64,000 bases of DNA from Haloarcula japonica DSM 6131 (GCF_000336635.1 NZ_AOLY01000037.1:69018-133017); one strand, 5' to 3'; numbered from the stretch's first letter, positions 17,941 to 27,638 are shown. Numbers and translations are program-made. Notes: generated from the sequence alone by a model not told the origin.

Positions 17941-19518
17941 CGGGCTCACCCGCCTGAGAGGTGGCGTCTCGTCGGGAACGCATATCGTTAGCTTCAGCCT
18001 CGATACGCTAATGTAGGAGGGTTTCGGTTCATCAGTCTATGGTACTCGTAATCTATACTGACCGCCAGCGATCAGAAGTGCTCGGTGACACGTGCGCAGG
18101 AGGGAATGCCAGAGTCACGCCGATAGGGACGGCTTGAGCGCAGGGAAACAGCTGTTTTCGGCGCATCTACCACTCAACGGGTGTCCATAGACAGTGAAAC
18201 CTGGTGCGGATTTTCGATACGAAAAACAAGTGACGAGTCGAGTACGTCAATTATATCACTCTAACCTACGGGTTTCCGTGGCGACTATGACGACGGGCTG
18301 TACGCAAAGCACCATTCGCAACATCGTGTGCATCGCCCATTTAGACGGGCGGTCCCGGCCTGAGATTTCGATTGAGAGCGAACTGAAAGACTGATACAAT
18401 ACCGGCGTCCTCGGCTGGAAATCGCTGATAGCCCGAATGTACCGACTTCGAGAAGCGGGGCCGATTAAACCCGTGGCCCGACGGGACTGCTTGCTTCTGC
18501 TGAGTTTTTCAGCCGTGACTGCTTTTGGCGAGGTACCGGACACGCAATTGATCGATGGAACGGCTACTCTGGAATTGCTGCAAACACTCTCGCCGCCGTC
18601 CTGCCGCGGCCGGCGAGTAATACTGTCCAAAAGTGTGTTCCAGCGGTCCCGTGAGACGATGCGAACTCGCCCGGTTGTAGTCTGAGTAGCCCCGGAAACG
18701 ATGCTTTTCGGGATCACGAAGGCAGAACGATTACATGGGGCCATACAGTAGCGAGCGTCTCTGGCAACCGTACCTGAAGCGAGCCCAACGCAGCGGTCTC
18801 CCCAGAACCACTGTGTCGTGCCCTGTTGGAACGAGTATGAGAACGGCCGAGACACAGTGTGTCTGGTTAAAAGCGTAGCCCTGCCAGCGTGCTCGCCTTT
18901 GGCGGCACGCAGAACAGGCAATCAGGCCGATAGCACGCTCGTGGAGACTATTGGGCGACCACGACTGATCGGAGCACCACCTCTCGTCGTCCAAGGACCG
19001 GACCACGGATCGGAGTACTGTCCAGTGTGACGGGCATATGTTGCCGGGGAACTCTTAGACCGATGAGATCCGTACGGAAATCGCGCTGTTCTCTACGGAG
19101 GGGATCAGCACCGTGACACATGTCTCGTCTGAGAGACCGCGGATGCTATGAAGTGTGGAAGGGTCAGGAACCAACCGTGCAAGGAAATCGGTGATACCGA
19201 GCTATTGGACAGACTACCATCCATATGTCTGGCCTGGCAGAGTAGCAGCAGATCTGAATCATCCCAACTCACTTCCCGTGAGCGTTCACCAGATCAAACC
19301 AGATATTGAGACAAGTTGACAAACGATACTCTACTTTCGTCTGTCTGAATCTGGTTGGCAGGCGAGTGAACCAGAGCATACGCCGATCTGCACTCAAATT
19401 TGTATTTGTGAATATGCGCCCACACATTGAATAAGTATTGGGTGATTGCCAGTAATCCGGCAAATGGCGGCGAAATAGGGTGTCACCTACCCAAATAAAG
19501 GCTTTTATCTCCAAGTAT
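17941..19518. other. Gene-poor region, no recognisable gene
   Basis: About 1.6 kb without a convincing gene. Open frames exist on both strands (for example 18256-18921 reverse), but their composition is Arg/Ser-rich and unlike the acidic neighbours, as expected of antisense or decayed DNA. I see no transposase motif, tRNA, terminal repeat or CRISPR. The part after about 19050 becomes more AT-rich and ends in the promoter of the gene at 19557. The stretch 17448-17817 is likewise empty. Confidence 0.5.
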
Positions 19519-19537
19519 GGGACTACATTGAAGTCCC
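19519..19537 (+). promoter_or_regulatory. Inverted repeat upstream of the DNA-binding protein/recombinase pair
   Basis: GGGACT-N7-AGTCCC lies about 20 nt before the GTG start, directly downstream of a TATA-like CTTTTATC (19502-19509). It overlaps the expected transcription start. The downstream gene encodes a ribbon-helix-helix-like protein, so autoregulation is plausible. Confidence 0.4.
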
Positions 19538-19556
19538 TGGCGTCCAAGGTGAAACT

Positions 19557-19970
19557 GTGTCCAGTGATAGTGAGCGAACGACGGTTCGGACGTACATTCC
19601 GGCCTATCAGAAAGAACAGTGGCAGGCCCACGCCGAGGAACTGGATATGAGTCAAAGCGAGTTCGTCCGGACGATGGTACAGGCAGGCCGAAGCGGATTC
19701 GAGTCAGCAGCCCCCGAGACAGTCGAATCAGGCGCCGCTGAGAGCGATAGCGAGGAACCCCGTTCTCCGGACGCTACCCCCGGGGGTGGCGGCCTGAAAG
19801 ACCGGGTCCGAGAGGTTCTGGCTGACGGAGACTACTACGAGTGGGACGACCTGCTCGCCGAACTGACCGACGATATCGAGGAGCGTCTCGAAGATACGCT
19901 ACAAGAACTGCAGTCCAATAACGAAGTGCAGTACAGCGGGCGACAAGGGGGGTACGTTCGAGACGAATGA
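19557..19970 (+). CDS. Ribbon-helix-helix / winged-helix-like DNA-binding protein (DUF5805 type)
   Basis: 137 aa, GTG start preceded by GGTGA. The N-terminus TTVRTYIPAYQKEQWQAHA then MSQSEFVRTMVQ (about residues 8-45) looks like a ribbon-helix-helix unit. A Ser/Pro/Gly linker follows, and residues 75-137 look like a small winged helix ending in QYSGRQGGYV. The stop overlaps the start of the recombinase gene by four bases, so the two are coupled. I recall this pairing as recurrent in haloarchaea; the role may be to direct or regulate the recombinase. Confidence 0.7.
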   Translation: MSSDSERTTVRTYIPAYQKEQWQAHAEELDMSQSEFVRTMVQAGRSGFESAAPETVESGAAESDSEEPRSPDATPGGGGLKDRVREVLADGDYYEWDDLLAELTDDIEERLEDTLQELQSNNEVQYSGRQGGYVRDE

Positions 19971-21004
19971 GCACTGATACAGCCACGCCAGACGCCGAGT
20001 CGGACCCAGTCGGGTATTTCCTCGATGACATCACGTATCACGGAAAGAGCGACCGGACCCGTGCGTCCTACGAGCGCGTCCTTCGGGACTTCGAATCCTA
20101 TCTGACGGATGGCCACCAGGCCATTCCCATCCGAGAGGCTTCCCACCGAGACTGTATGGCGTATGTCCACAGCCTTCGTGGAAACGTCGAAGAAAGCACA
20201 GTCGCAACGTATGCCTCCTATCTACACCGGTTTTTCGCGTACATGACTCAGGTAGGGGTTTTCGATTCGAATCCGATGACGCTGGTCATGGAGGAGATGG
20301 ATGAGTCCATCAATACCGACCCGACCCGTCGAGAAATCGACCTCCAGTCGATGCGGACGTTCGTAGAAAGCATCTCACATCCACTGGAGCGGGCTATCGT
20401 GGTGACGTTACTGAAAACGGGTATGCGTGCCGGCGAACTGTGTAACCTCGATATCCGTGACCTCAATCTCGAAACCCCCGGCCCTAGGCCGAAAATCCCG
20501 GTCCGAGCGGGGCTCGACGGGCGTCCGGATACGTTGTTCGTCGCGGCAGACCCGACCCGCGGCGAGCCCAGCAATGGGGAAGAGCGGACAGCGTCCAACA
20601 AGCGCAAGCGCGAGACGACGATTCCGGTCGACGCAGAGTTGGGCTCAGTGCTACGACGCTGGCTCGCGATTCGACCGGACACACTGTCGCCGGCAGAGCC
20701 GCTGTTCGTATCTACAAGCGACAGCTGGGGAGAACGACTTACGCCGAACATGGTACACCATATCGTCGAATCCCACGCCCGTGAGTTCGGTTGGTACACA
20801 GACGGTGGGGGAGCCGAAGAAAACGTGACGCCACACTACTTCCGGCACTTCTTCACGACGCATCTCCGGGACCGGACCGGTGATCGCGGCGTCGTCAAAT
20901 ACCTCAGAGGCGACGTGGCACAGGATGTTATCGATACCTACACCCACGAATGGGGGACTCGGGTCAGGGATGTGTACGAAGCCGAAATCTACTCGCTACT
21001 GTGA
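19967..21004 (+). CDS. Xer-type tyrosine recombinase
   Basis: 345 aa. An N-terminal SAM-like core-binding domain (about 10-110: YFLDDITYHGKS, RTRASYERVLRDFESYL) precedes the catalytic domain. The first catalytic Arg is in KTGMRAGELCNL near residue 155. The box II motif PHYFRHFFTTHLRD gives His and Arg. The nucleophile is the Tyr in DTYTHEW near residue 324. The usual LGH before the Tyr reads LRGD, so that His is Asp. No att-like repeats or element genes flank it, so it is more likely a resident chromosomal Xer homologue than an element integrase. Confidence 0.85.
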   Translation: MSTDTATPDAESDPVGYFLDDITYHGKSDRTRASYERVLRDFESYLTDGHQAIPIREASHRDCMAYVHSLRGNVEESTVATYASYLHRFFAYMTQVGVFDSNPMTLVMEEMDESINTDPTRREIDLQSMRTFVESISHPLERAIVVTLLKTGMRAGELCNLDIRDLNLETPGPRPKIPVRAGLDGRPDTLFVAADPTRGEPSNGEERTASNKRKRETTIPVDAELGSVLRRWLAIRPDTLSPAEPLFVSTSDSWGERLTPNMVHHIVESHAREFGWYTDGGGAEENVTPHYFRHFFTTHLRDRTGDRGVVKYLRGDVAQDVIDTYTHEWGTRVRDVYEAEIYSLL

Positions 21005-21242
21005 TCTTCCGTCGTTTTTCAAATACTGCGTCACATTCGAGATGTTCGCTGCTAGTCTTGTAAATCATATACCGCTATACAGAATTGAGCGAATTCTGCT
21101 TCCAGTTGTGCTCTCTCAATGGACGATTTCGGTGGCTGCGTACGAGACAGGAGTATCGTACAGAATGTTTCACTAAACACTGCGGACGTAGAACTGCACA
21201 CGTCTCAGGACTACCCGATCTGGATGAGGAGTACTGATAGAG
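21005..21242. other. Intergenic spacer, nothing recognised
   Basis: This 238-base AT-richer stretch separates the recombinase from the convergent bat-type regulator. It has no convincing open frame or RNA gene. A T-rich run TCGTTTTTC just after the recombinase stop could serve as terminator. Confidence 0.35.
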
Positions 21243-21959
21243 CTACTCGGGGTCCAGAAGCTTCGACTCAGCAGTTCGGAGATGCTCGAGGAGTGTCGTC
21301 TTCGAGATATCCATCTGTGCAGCGAGTTCTCGAACCGAAATTCCGCGCGGCCACTGGTAGTAGCCCGCTTCACGAGCCGCTTCGAAAGCCCGTCGCTGAG
21401 CCGGCGTTAGCGAGTCGGTTCGCAGCCCACCCACCGACCGCTCAGTATCGCTGTCCGGCGTGACTATGGATTCGACCGACACGTCAGCGTCGGCGTCGGC
21501 TTCGACGGCATCGAGTGCGGACTGGATTTCGGGCCGTTCGCCGGTGAAACTCACCTGCCACCGTTCGCGACCGTCTTCGATACGGACGGGAGCGCTGTGG
21601 ACGAACCCGTGTTCGAGTAGCGTCGGACAGACCAACTCTTCAGGATCGTACTCCAGCAGGAACTGTCTGACGACGGTTCCCGGCGCGTCGCGCTTGTGTC
21701 CGATACGTGCCTGAAGCTCCTGTATCTCTCCGGCGTGGGGCGACGCACGGACTGCGTCGAGGCAGTTTTCGACGTCTGATTTCGTAGCTCCATACGCCGT
21801 AAACACGCCGTTGACCGATGCTGTCGGCGACTGGACGGTCTGTTGCACCGTGTGTGCCAGGATGCCGCCATCGGTGTGGTCGGTCGCTTCGATAGCCCAG
21901 CAGTTCGGGTGCCACAGGTCGAGTGTTAGCCGCGCTCCGGCGCTATCGGTTTGACTCAT
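21243..21959 (-). CDS. bat-type HTH transcriptional regulator (HTH_10)
   Basis: 238 aa. The N-terminal ~150 residues form a ligand or partner domain typical of haloarchaeal bat-like regulators. The C-terminal helix-turn-helix (about 180-235) reads LTPAQRRAFEAAREAGYYQWPRG, then SVRELAAQMDISKTTLLEHLR. It lies 42 nt downstream of the last ABC permease gene on the same strand, so it is probably the tail of that operon and may control amino-acid uptake (inferred). The effector is unknown. Confidence 0.85.
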   Translation of the reverse strand: MSQTDSAGARLTLDLWHPNCWAIEATDHTDGGILAHTVQQTVQSPTASVNGVFTAYGATKSDVENCLDAVRASPHAGEIQELQARIGHKRDAPGTVVRQFLLEYDPEELVCPTLLEHGFVHSAPVRIEDGRERWQVSFTGERPEIQSALDAVEADADADVSVESIVTPDSDTERSVGGLRTDSLTPAQRRAFEAAREAGYYQWPRGISVRELAAQMDISKTTLLEHLRTAESKLLDPE

Positions 21960-22001
21960 GGGATGTGCTGCAATATTTGATTGGTGACCGTAAGAGGGTA
22001 A

Positions 22002-22988
22002 TCATTGTCTGGTATGTCCGACACCGGCGGTTGCAGTGTGCGATTCGACGCGGTCCATCAGCGCTGATGCCGACACGACCAGCGCCAGATACAGTATCGC
22101 TACCAGCACGAACAGTTCTGTATACTGGTACGTTTCGTTAGCGATAGTACTTGTCCGGCCGTACAGTTCCTGCACAGTGATGAAACTCGCCAGCGAGGAG
22201 TACTTGATAAGGTACACGAGTTCGTTCGTCCAGCTGGGAAGCGCGAGTCGGAGGCCCTGTGGAACGACGACGTACCGTATTCCTTCGAGCTTCGAGAGCC
22301 CGATAGCACGTGCGGCAGTCAGCTGCCCACCGTCAACTGACTCCAGCGACGCACGCAGGTATTCGGACTGGTAGGCTGCGCTGTTCAGCGTGAAGCTGAT
22401 GACGGCGACCCAGAACGCCTGTGCTGGGACGAAGCCGACACCGACTCCCGGGACACCTCTGAGAACCTGCGTCAGTGAGGTCGCGAAGTAGAGGACGAAC
22501 AACTGGGCGAGCAATGGCGTCCCGCGGATGAGTTCTGTGTACGACAAAGCGAACCACCGGGCCCACCGCCCCCCGTATACGCGGACGACGCTAAGCGGGA
22601 GCGCCAGCATGAACCCGAGACAGACACTGAAGACCGTCAATAGAACGGTCGTCCAGATGCCGTGTGCCAGCGCCGGCAGGTACGCCGTCGCGTCGGCAGC
22701 AAAACGGAGCGTGTCAGCAACCCACATCAGCGGCGCTCCGGCGACACCGAGTGGCGTGGCGAGCGATGCGACGGTATCCGCTGTCGTCAGAAACGGGGCT
22801 GCCGGGACAAACGGTGTGCCGCGGTCGACTCCGGATACCCCTGCAAGAACGAAATCAGTGGTCCAGCGGGCGAGAACCCAGATCCAGAACAGTGCCAGGC
22901 CGACTGTGAGCGGGCGGACAGTAAAGACCGTCCCGACGCGGTCCCGGAGTCCCGGATTCGGTGATGTTGTAGATTCAGCTGTGCTCAT
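22002..22988 (-). CDS. Polar amino-acid ABC transporter permease
   Basis: 328-aa inner-membrane permease of the HisM/GlnP family. A long N-terminal part with one helix (about 25-45) precedes the core of about five helices. The EAA loop that contacts the ATPase is AARAIGLSKLEGIRYVVVPQ near residues 237-256. The start overlaps the ATPase stop by four bases. It pairs with the second permease at 23734. The likely substrate is a basic or polar amino acid, given the arginine-catabolism genes upstream in the same direction. Confidence 0.9.
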   Translation of the reverse strand: MSTAESTTSPNPGLRDRVGTVFTVRPLTVGLALFWIWVLARWTTDFVLAGVSGVDRGTPFVPAAPFLTTADTVASLATPLGVAGAPLMWVADTLRFAADATAYLPALAHGIWTTVLLTVFSVCLGFMLALPLSVVRVYGGRWARWFALSYTELIRGTPLLAQLFVLYFATSLTQVLRGVPGVGVGFVPAQAFWVAVISFTLNSAAYQSEYLRASLESVDGGQLTAARAIGLSKLEGIRYVVVPQGLRLALPSWTNELVYLIKYSSLASFITVQELYGRTSTIANETYQYTELFVLVAILYLALVVSASALMDRVESHTATAGVGHTRQ

Positions 22989-23737
22989 GCCGTTTCCTCG
23001 TGTGCGTGCAGTCGACTGAGGAACTGTTCGGTTCGGTCCGCTGTGGGGTTCTGGAACAGTTGTTCCGGTGGGCCGTGTTCGACAATCTCGCCGTCATCGA
23101 GGAATACGATGTCCGACGCGGCCGACCGGGCGAAGTCCATCTCGTGACTGACGACGAGCATCGTGATGCCTTCGGCGGCGAGGTCGCGCATCACCTCGAC
23201 GACCTCGCCGACGAGTTCGGGATCGAGGGCGCTGGTCGGCTCGTCGAACAGCAGCAGTTCCGGGTCCATCGCGAGTGCGCGCGCGATGCCGACACGCTGT
23301 TTCTGCCCGCCGGAGAGTTCAGCAGGGTAGGAGTCTGCTTGTTCCAGCAATCCGACCTGTTCGAGGTGGTTCCGTCCGGCCGCTTCAGCGTCAGCAGCGT
23401 CCATGCCGAGTACTTTTTTCGGACCGAGCGTGACGTTCTCGAGCGCCGTCAGGTGCGCAAAGAGGTTGAAGTCCTGAAACACCATTCCGACTTGTTTTCG
23501 CAGTTCGTTGACGTCAGTGTCAGTCCCGGTCACGTCTTCTCCATCGAGCGCGATCCGGCCGCTGTTGATCTCGGTTAGCCGGTTCACACAGCGGAGTAGC
23601 GTGGATTTGCCCGAGCCGCTGGGACCGATGAGGACCGTCACGTCACCCTGGTCCATTTCGAGGCCGACGCCTTCCAGTACCTCTTCGCTCCCGTAGGACT
23701 TGTGCAGATCGTCGATTGAGAGTAGTGGCTGTGTCAT
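22985..23737 (-). CDS. Polar amino-acid ABC transporter ATP-binding protein
   Basis: 250 aa of the GlnQ/HisP class; powers uptake. Walker A GPSGSGKST lies near residues 37-45, the Q-loop is in VGMVFQDFNLF, the signature is LSGGQKQRV, Walker B is LLLFDEPTSALD, and the switch His is in VVSHEMDF. It is sandwiched between two permease genes, with four-base overlaps on both sides. Confidence 0.94.
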   Translation of the reverse strand: MTQPLLSIDDLHKSYGSEEVLEGVGLEMDQGDVTVLIGPSGSGKSTLLRCVNRLTEINSGRIALDGEDVTGTDTDVNELRKQVGMVFQDFNLFAHLTALENVTLGPKKVLGMDAADAEAAGRNHLEQVGLLEQADSYPAELSGGQKQRVGIARALAMDPELLLFDEPTSALDPELVGEVVEVMRDLAAEGITMLVVSHEMDFARSAASDIVFLDDGEIVEHGPPEQLFQNPTADRTEQFLSRLHAHEETA

Positions 23738-24414
23738 GTCGTTCCTTCCGGTACTGCGTAGTAGTCGCTGAGTCTGTCGAGTGACCGATTCGTAGCGAAC
23801 GTCAGCACGAAGTAGACGAGGCTGACGGCGAGGAAAATCTCGAGTGCCGCTGTCGACTGTCCGCCTTCGTAGAGGTTCTGTCCTGTCGTCAGCAGCTCGC
23901 CGATTCCGATGACGATGGCGATACTCGTGTCTTTGAGGACGATGGTAAACTCGTTCTGGAAGCCCGGAACGCTCCGGCGCAACGCCTGCGGGACGACGAC
24001 GTGCCGAATCGCTTCTAACCGGGACATCGCGACGGCGCGTGCCGCTTCCAGTTGCCCATCGTCGACGCTCTGGAGTGCACCGCGGAAGATCTGGGACTGG
24101 TAGGCGGCGCTCCGGAGGCCGAGCGCGATGGTCGCCGTGACGAACGCGCTACTGGAGATAGAGAGGCCGAAGTACAGGATCATAATGATGACCAGCAGCG
24201 GAGTGCCACGAAGGACAACCCCGACCTGTTCGACCAGCCGACTGGCCCGCTCCGAGCCGTACACCTCTATCGCACCGGCGGGGAACCCGATTGCGAATCC
24301 TAGTAGAATGCTGGCTACGGTGAGTGCGACAGTAACAGCTGTCCCACCGAGTAACAGTCCCATGTTGTCGATGACGAACAGCCAGTCGGCGGTCTGGAGT
24401 AGGATTGCTGCCAT
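23734..24414 (-). CDS. Polar amino-acid ABC transporter permease
   Basis: 226 aa with five predicted helices and a HisQ/GlnP-type core. The EAA loop is AARAVAMSRLEAIRHVVVPQ near residues 130-150. It starts four bases after the binding-protein gene and overlaps the ATPase gene by four, so translation is coupled. It is shorter than its partner at 22002, which suggests a heterodimeric channel. Confidence 0.92.
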   Translation of the reverse strand: MAAILLQTADWLFVIDNMGLLLGGTAVTVALTVASILLGFAIGFPAGAIEVYGSERASRLVEQVGVVLRGTPLLVIIMILYFGLSISSSAFVTATIALGLRSAAYQSQIFRGALQSVDDGQLEAARAVAMSRLEAIRHVVVPQALRRSVPGFQNEFTIVLKDTSIAIVIGIGELLTTGQNLYEGGQSTAALEIFLAVSLVYFVLTFATNRSLDRLSDYYAVPEGTT

Positions 24415-24418
24415 GGCC

Positions 24419-25207
24419 TCACTTCTGTCCGAACCACTTCTCGGTCAGGTCCCGGTACGTCCCGTCGTCCTCAACGGTGGTCAGCCCGGTGTTGAGCGCA
24501 CCCGCGAGTTCGTCGTTGCCGGATTGAATTCCGAAGCCGAACTGCTCGCCGGTTTCGTGGACGAACGCGGACTCGATGGGGCGGTCTGCCACGAACGAGT
24601 TCGCAACGGGGACGTCGATGATGATGACGTCGACGTTTTCGTTGAGCAGATCCTCGACGGCGAGCACGTAGTTCCCGTATGCGTTGTACTGGGACTCCGG
24701 AATCGTGCCCGCTTCGATGAGCTGATCTTTGATAACGGATTCACCGGTCGTCCCCTTCTGTGCCCCGACTGCCGCTCCGGAGAGGTCATCCAGCGACGAC
24801 GGTGAGAACGACCCGTTCTCCCGGACGACGATGGCTTGATTCGAACTGTAGTACGGGTCAGAGAAGTCGATCGCCTCGTCGCGTTCGTCGTTGATGGTCA
24901 TGCCCGCCGCGACGACGTCGACGTTCCCGTTGTTCAGCGCCGGAATGAGTGATTTGAACTCAAGTTCGTCCCAGCCGCTCAGTTCGTACTCCGTCGCCGC
25001 GATAACGGCTTCCAGCAACTCGACGTCGAAGCCGACGAGTTCGCCGTCCTGTTTCATCTCAAACGGCGGAAATCCCGGCGCTGTGCCCGCTGTGAGCGTC
25101 TGTGAGTCCCCGCTGCCCGATTGACAGCCAGCGACCGACAGGGTCGCGACAGTGCCACCGATTGCCTGCAGATACCTCCGTCTGTCTACGCGTGCCTCTC
25201 GTGGCAT
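24419..25207 (-). CDS. Polar amino-acid ABC transporter substrate-binding lipoprotein
   Basis: 262 aa. A Tat signal RRRYLQ at residues 9-14 and a lipobox VAGC near 25-28 indicate export in folded form and lipid anchoring. The mature part is the type II binding fold of GlnH/ArtJ proteins (GTAPGFPPFEMKQDGELVGFD, then AAGMTINDERDEAIDFSDPYY). It is first gene of the four-gene transporter operon. A TATA-like GTTAAAATATG lies on the minus strand near 25229-25239. An arginine or ornithine ligand is inferred from the adjacent catabolic genes. Confidence 0.93.
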   Translation of the reverse strand: MPREARVDRRRYLQAIGGTVATLSVAGCQSGSGDSQTLTAGTAPGFPPFEMKQDGELVGFDVELLEAVIAATEYELSGWDELEFKSLIPALNNGNVDVVAAGMTINDERDEAIDFSDPYYSSNQAIVVRENGSFSPSSLDDLSGAAVGAQKGTTGESVIKDQLIEAGTIPESQYNAYGNYVLAVEDLLNENVDVIIIDVPVANSFVADRPIESAFVHETGEQFGFGIQSGNDELAGALNTGLTTVEDDGTYRDLTEKWFGQK

Positions 25208-25266
25208 AGTGCCACAGTCGAATCAATCATATTTTAACATTTCGGTTACCGCAGAAGTCGCGAGGG

Positions 25267-26589
25267 TCAGGCCGACGCGACAGGGTCTGCAACCTCGGTA
25301 AACACCGAATCGAGGATGTCGAGACAGAGTTCCAGTTCGCGCTCGGTGACGTCGAGTGGCGGGAGGAGTCGGAGGGATTTCTGGCCACAGCCGAGCGTGA
25401 GGAGGCCGTGCTGGAGCGCGGTTTCCATCACGGCGTCGCGTCGATCTGCCGTATCAAACTCCAGTGCGGTCATCAGTCCGAGGCCCCGAACGTCCTCGAC
25501 CAGCGAACGGCCCGCCGAGATATCGCGGAGCCGATCCATGAAGTACGTCCCCTTCTCGGCGGCGTTGTCCAGCAGGTCGTGGTCCTCGATAGCGGCGAGC
25601 GTCAGCGCGCCACGCATCGAACCGAGGATGTCACCGGCCCCCCACGTCGATGAGAGCCGAGACGTTTCCGACGGGAAGATGTCCGACCGGGAGATGGTCG
25701 CGCCGACCCGGAGCGCTTTGGCGCTCGTGATGACATCCGGCTCGATGTCGTAGTGGTCGACAGCCCACATCTCGCCCGTGCGGCCGGCTCCCGACTGGAT
25801 TTCGTCGGCGATGATCGGGATATCGTGTTCCCGGCAGAGGTCGTCGATGGCCGAGAGGAACTCGGGGCTCGGGACCCTGTAGCCGCCTTCGCCCTGTATC
25901 GGCTCCAGAATGAGGAACGCGACTTCCTCGGGCGGGATGTGGCCGGTGTCTGCGTCGAGTTTCGAACGGAGGCGCTCGACGCCAGCCTCGGAGTACTCCA
26001 CGTCGTGAATCCCGCTGAGTTCGGGGAACTTCCGGCGATAGACGGACTTCGAACGGTTCAGCGAGAGCGCTCCCAGGGTCCGACCGTGGAACGCGCCGTC
26101 GAATGTAATGCCGTACTTCGGCGTCTCGCAGTTATCGTAGCAGATCTTCATCGCGTTCTCGACGGCCTCAGCACCGGAGTTCGAGAGGAAGACGGTATCG
26201 AAGTCGTAGTGGCTAGTAATGTCGGTCAACCGATCCATCAGGTGAGCAGGGCCCGGCAGCGACGTTTCGTCGGGTGAGCCGCCGGTGCTGACGTAGAAGT
26301 CCTGGCCGGCGATTTTCAGCGGGTCGACCATGTCGAACTCATCAGCCCGGTCGAGCACCTTCGGATTGTTGTACCCGAGCGGCGACGCGGCGACGTGGCA
26401 GGTGAAATCGAGCAGGACGTTGCCGTCCGCGTCTGTACAGAACGGACCGATTGCGTCTTCGGTGATGTCCCAGACGAAATCGTACACGTACGTACTCGGC
26501 GCGGCGGTTTCGTGGTGATACTCGACCCACTCGCTGCTCTGTGGGCCAGGAAGGCTATCGACACGCGGCTCCGCAGTATCGCGGTCCAT
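25267..26589 (-). CDS. Class III aminotransferase, probably ornithine aminotransferase
   Basis: 440-aa PLP enzyme. SNSGAEAVENAMK binds the cofactor phosphate, GAFHGRTLGALSLNRS is typical of the class, the Asp pairing with the pyridine N is in IADEIQSG, and the Schiff-base Lys is in ITSAKALRVG near residue 289. With arginase and glutamate dehydrogenase just upstream, ornithine to glutamate semialdehyde is the most sensible reaction. A GABA transaminase role is the alternative. It has its own TATA-like TAATTTATTACC on the minus strand near 26613-26624. Confidence 0.85.
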   Translation of the reverse strand: MDRDTAEPRVDSLPGPQSSEWVEYHHETAAPSTYVYDFVWDITEDAIGPFCTDADGNVLLDFTCHVAASPLGYNNPKVLDRADEFDMVDPLKIAGQDFYVSTGGSPDETSLPGPAHLMDRLTDITSHYDFDTVFLSNSGAEAVENAMKICYDNCETPKYGITFDGAFHGRTLGALSLNRSKSVYRRKFPELSGIHDVEYSEAGVERLRSKLDADTGHIPPEEVAFLILEPIQGEGGYRVPSPEFLSAIDDLCREHDIPIIADEIQSGAGRTGEMWAVDHYDIEPDVITSAKALRVGATISRSDIFPSETSRLSSTWGAGDILGSMRGALTLAAIEDHDLLDNAAEKGTYFMDRLRDISAGRSLVEDVRGLGLMTALEFDTADRRDAVMETALQHGLLTLGCGQKSLRLLPPLDVTERELELCLDILDSVFTEVADPVASA

Positions 26590-26684
26590 GCTAGCATAAT
26601 CGCAATCATTGGTAATAAATTACTGTGTTCCGGTCCCCACGTTGCGGGCACGCAATTGAGTCCTTGCTGCGGTTCGAACCTGGG

Positions 26685-27632
26685 CTACAGGATCCGCTTG
26701 CCGAACGCGCTGGCGGCGAGTTCGGCCGCTCGCTCGCCCGTCGTGTTGCGCTGGTCGAGAATGGGGTTGACTTCGACGATATCGAGCGACCGCAGCACGG
26801 ATTCGGCGGCGTCGCGGTCGGCGACTCGTTCCATCGCCGTATGCGCCTCCCGGTACGTGACCCCGCCGGGAACTGGTGTCCCGACCCCCGGTGCGTCGTC
26901 CGGGTCAAGCCAGTCGAGGTCGAGGCTGACGTGGACGTCGTCGACGCCGTCGGTCGCGATGTCGAGCGCCTCGTCGGTGACTGGTCCGATACCACGCTTG
27001 TCGATGTCTTCCATCGTAAAGACGGATATGTCGCTCTCACGGAGGACCGCTCGTTCGTCGGCATCGAGGCTCCTCGCGCCAACGATGACGGTGTTCTCCT
27101 CGGCGACGTTCGGGGCCGTGGCCCACGGCATCTCTGCGAAATCGCCGTAGCCGTGGGCGGCCGCGAGCGGCATCCCGTGGACGTTCCCGCTGGGCGAGGT
27201 CGTCGGGGTGTTGTAGTCGCCGTGCGCGTCGAACCAAATGACACCGAGTTCGGATGTCTGAGCCGCACCGCGCATCGTTCCCATCGCGATAGAGTGGTCG
27301 CCACCTAACACCAGCGGCACGCTCCCGTCGGCTATTTCCGTTGCCACCCGGTCGGCAAGGGTGTCGGTCATTTCCGCGATAGCATCGAGGTACTTCGCAC
27401 TGGCGTCGGTGGACGCCGGTTGGGACTGTAGCGTCGGCAGTGAAAGGTCCCCAACGTCAGTGTAGTCGACGCCGGCCGTATCGAGCGCGGCACTGAGGCC
27501 GCCGTAGCGAATCGCTGACGGGCCCATGTCGACGCCGTGCCGGTCGGCACCGAGGGCAAACGGGACACCGAGCACCGCGACAGGTGACACGGAACGACTG
27601 TGGTCTCGCGAATTGGTGGACTGAAGCGACAT
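26685..27632 (-). CDS. rocF: Arginase
   Basis: 315 aa; hydrolyses L-arginine to ornithine and urea using a binuclear manganese centre. GVPFALGADRHGVDMGPSAIRY is arginase-like. Metal ligands are in GGDHS, WFDAHGDYN and SLDLDWLDP. The stretch TPTTSPSGNVHGMPLA and APGVGTPVPGGVTYRE separate it from agmatinase and formiminoglutamase. It starts six bases after the glutamate dehydrogenase stop, so these two are one transcript. Confidence 0.9.
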   Translation of the reverse strand: MSLQSTNSRDHSRSVSPVAVLGVPFALGADRHGVDMGPSAIRYGGLSAALDTAGVDYTDVGDLSLPTLQSQPASTDASAKYLDAIAEMTDTLADRVATEIADGSVPLVLGGDHSIAMGTMRGAAQTSELGVIWFDAHGDYNTPTTSPSGNVHGMPLAAAHGYGDFAEMPWATAPNVAEENTVIVGARSLDADERAVLRESDISVFTMEDIDKRGIGPVTDEALDIATDGVDDVHVSLDLDWLDPDDAPGVGTPVPGGVTYREAHTAMERVADRDAAESVLRSLDIVEVNPILDQRNTTGERAAELAASAFGKRIL

Positions 27633-27638
27633 CCGTTG

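Noticed and set aside
18256..18921. 221-codon reverse open frame
   Set aside because: Arg/Ser/Cys-rich composition unlike haloarchaeal proteins, no motif recognised; long chance frames are common in GC-rich DNA.
19967..21004. Xer-type gene as integrase of an integrated element
   Set aside because: No tRNA, direct repeat or element genes adjoin it, and its partner gene and coupling look like a resident chromosomal pair.
26655..26690. GGTTCGAACC resembling a tRNA T-loop
   Set aside because: No matching acceptor stem or anticodon arm can be drawn on either strand, and it lies at the 3' end of the arginase gene.
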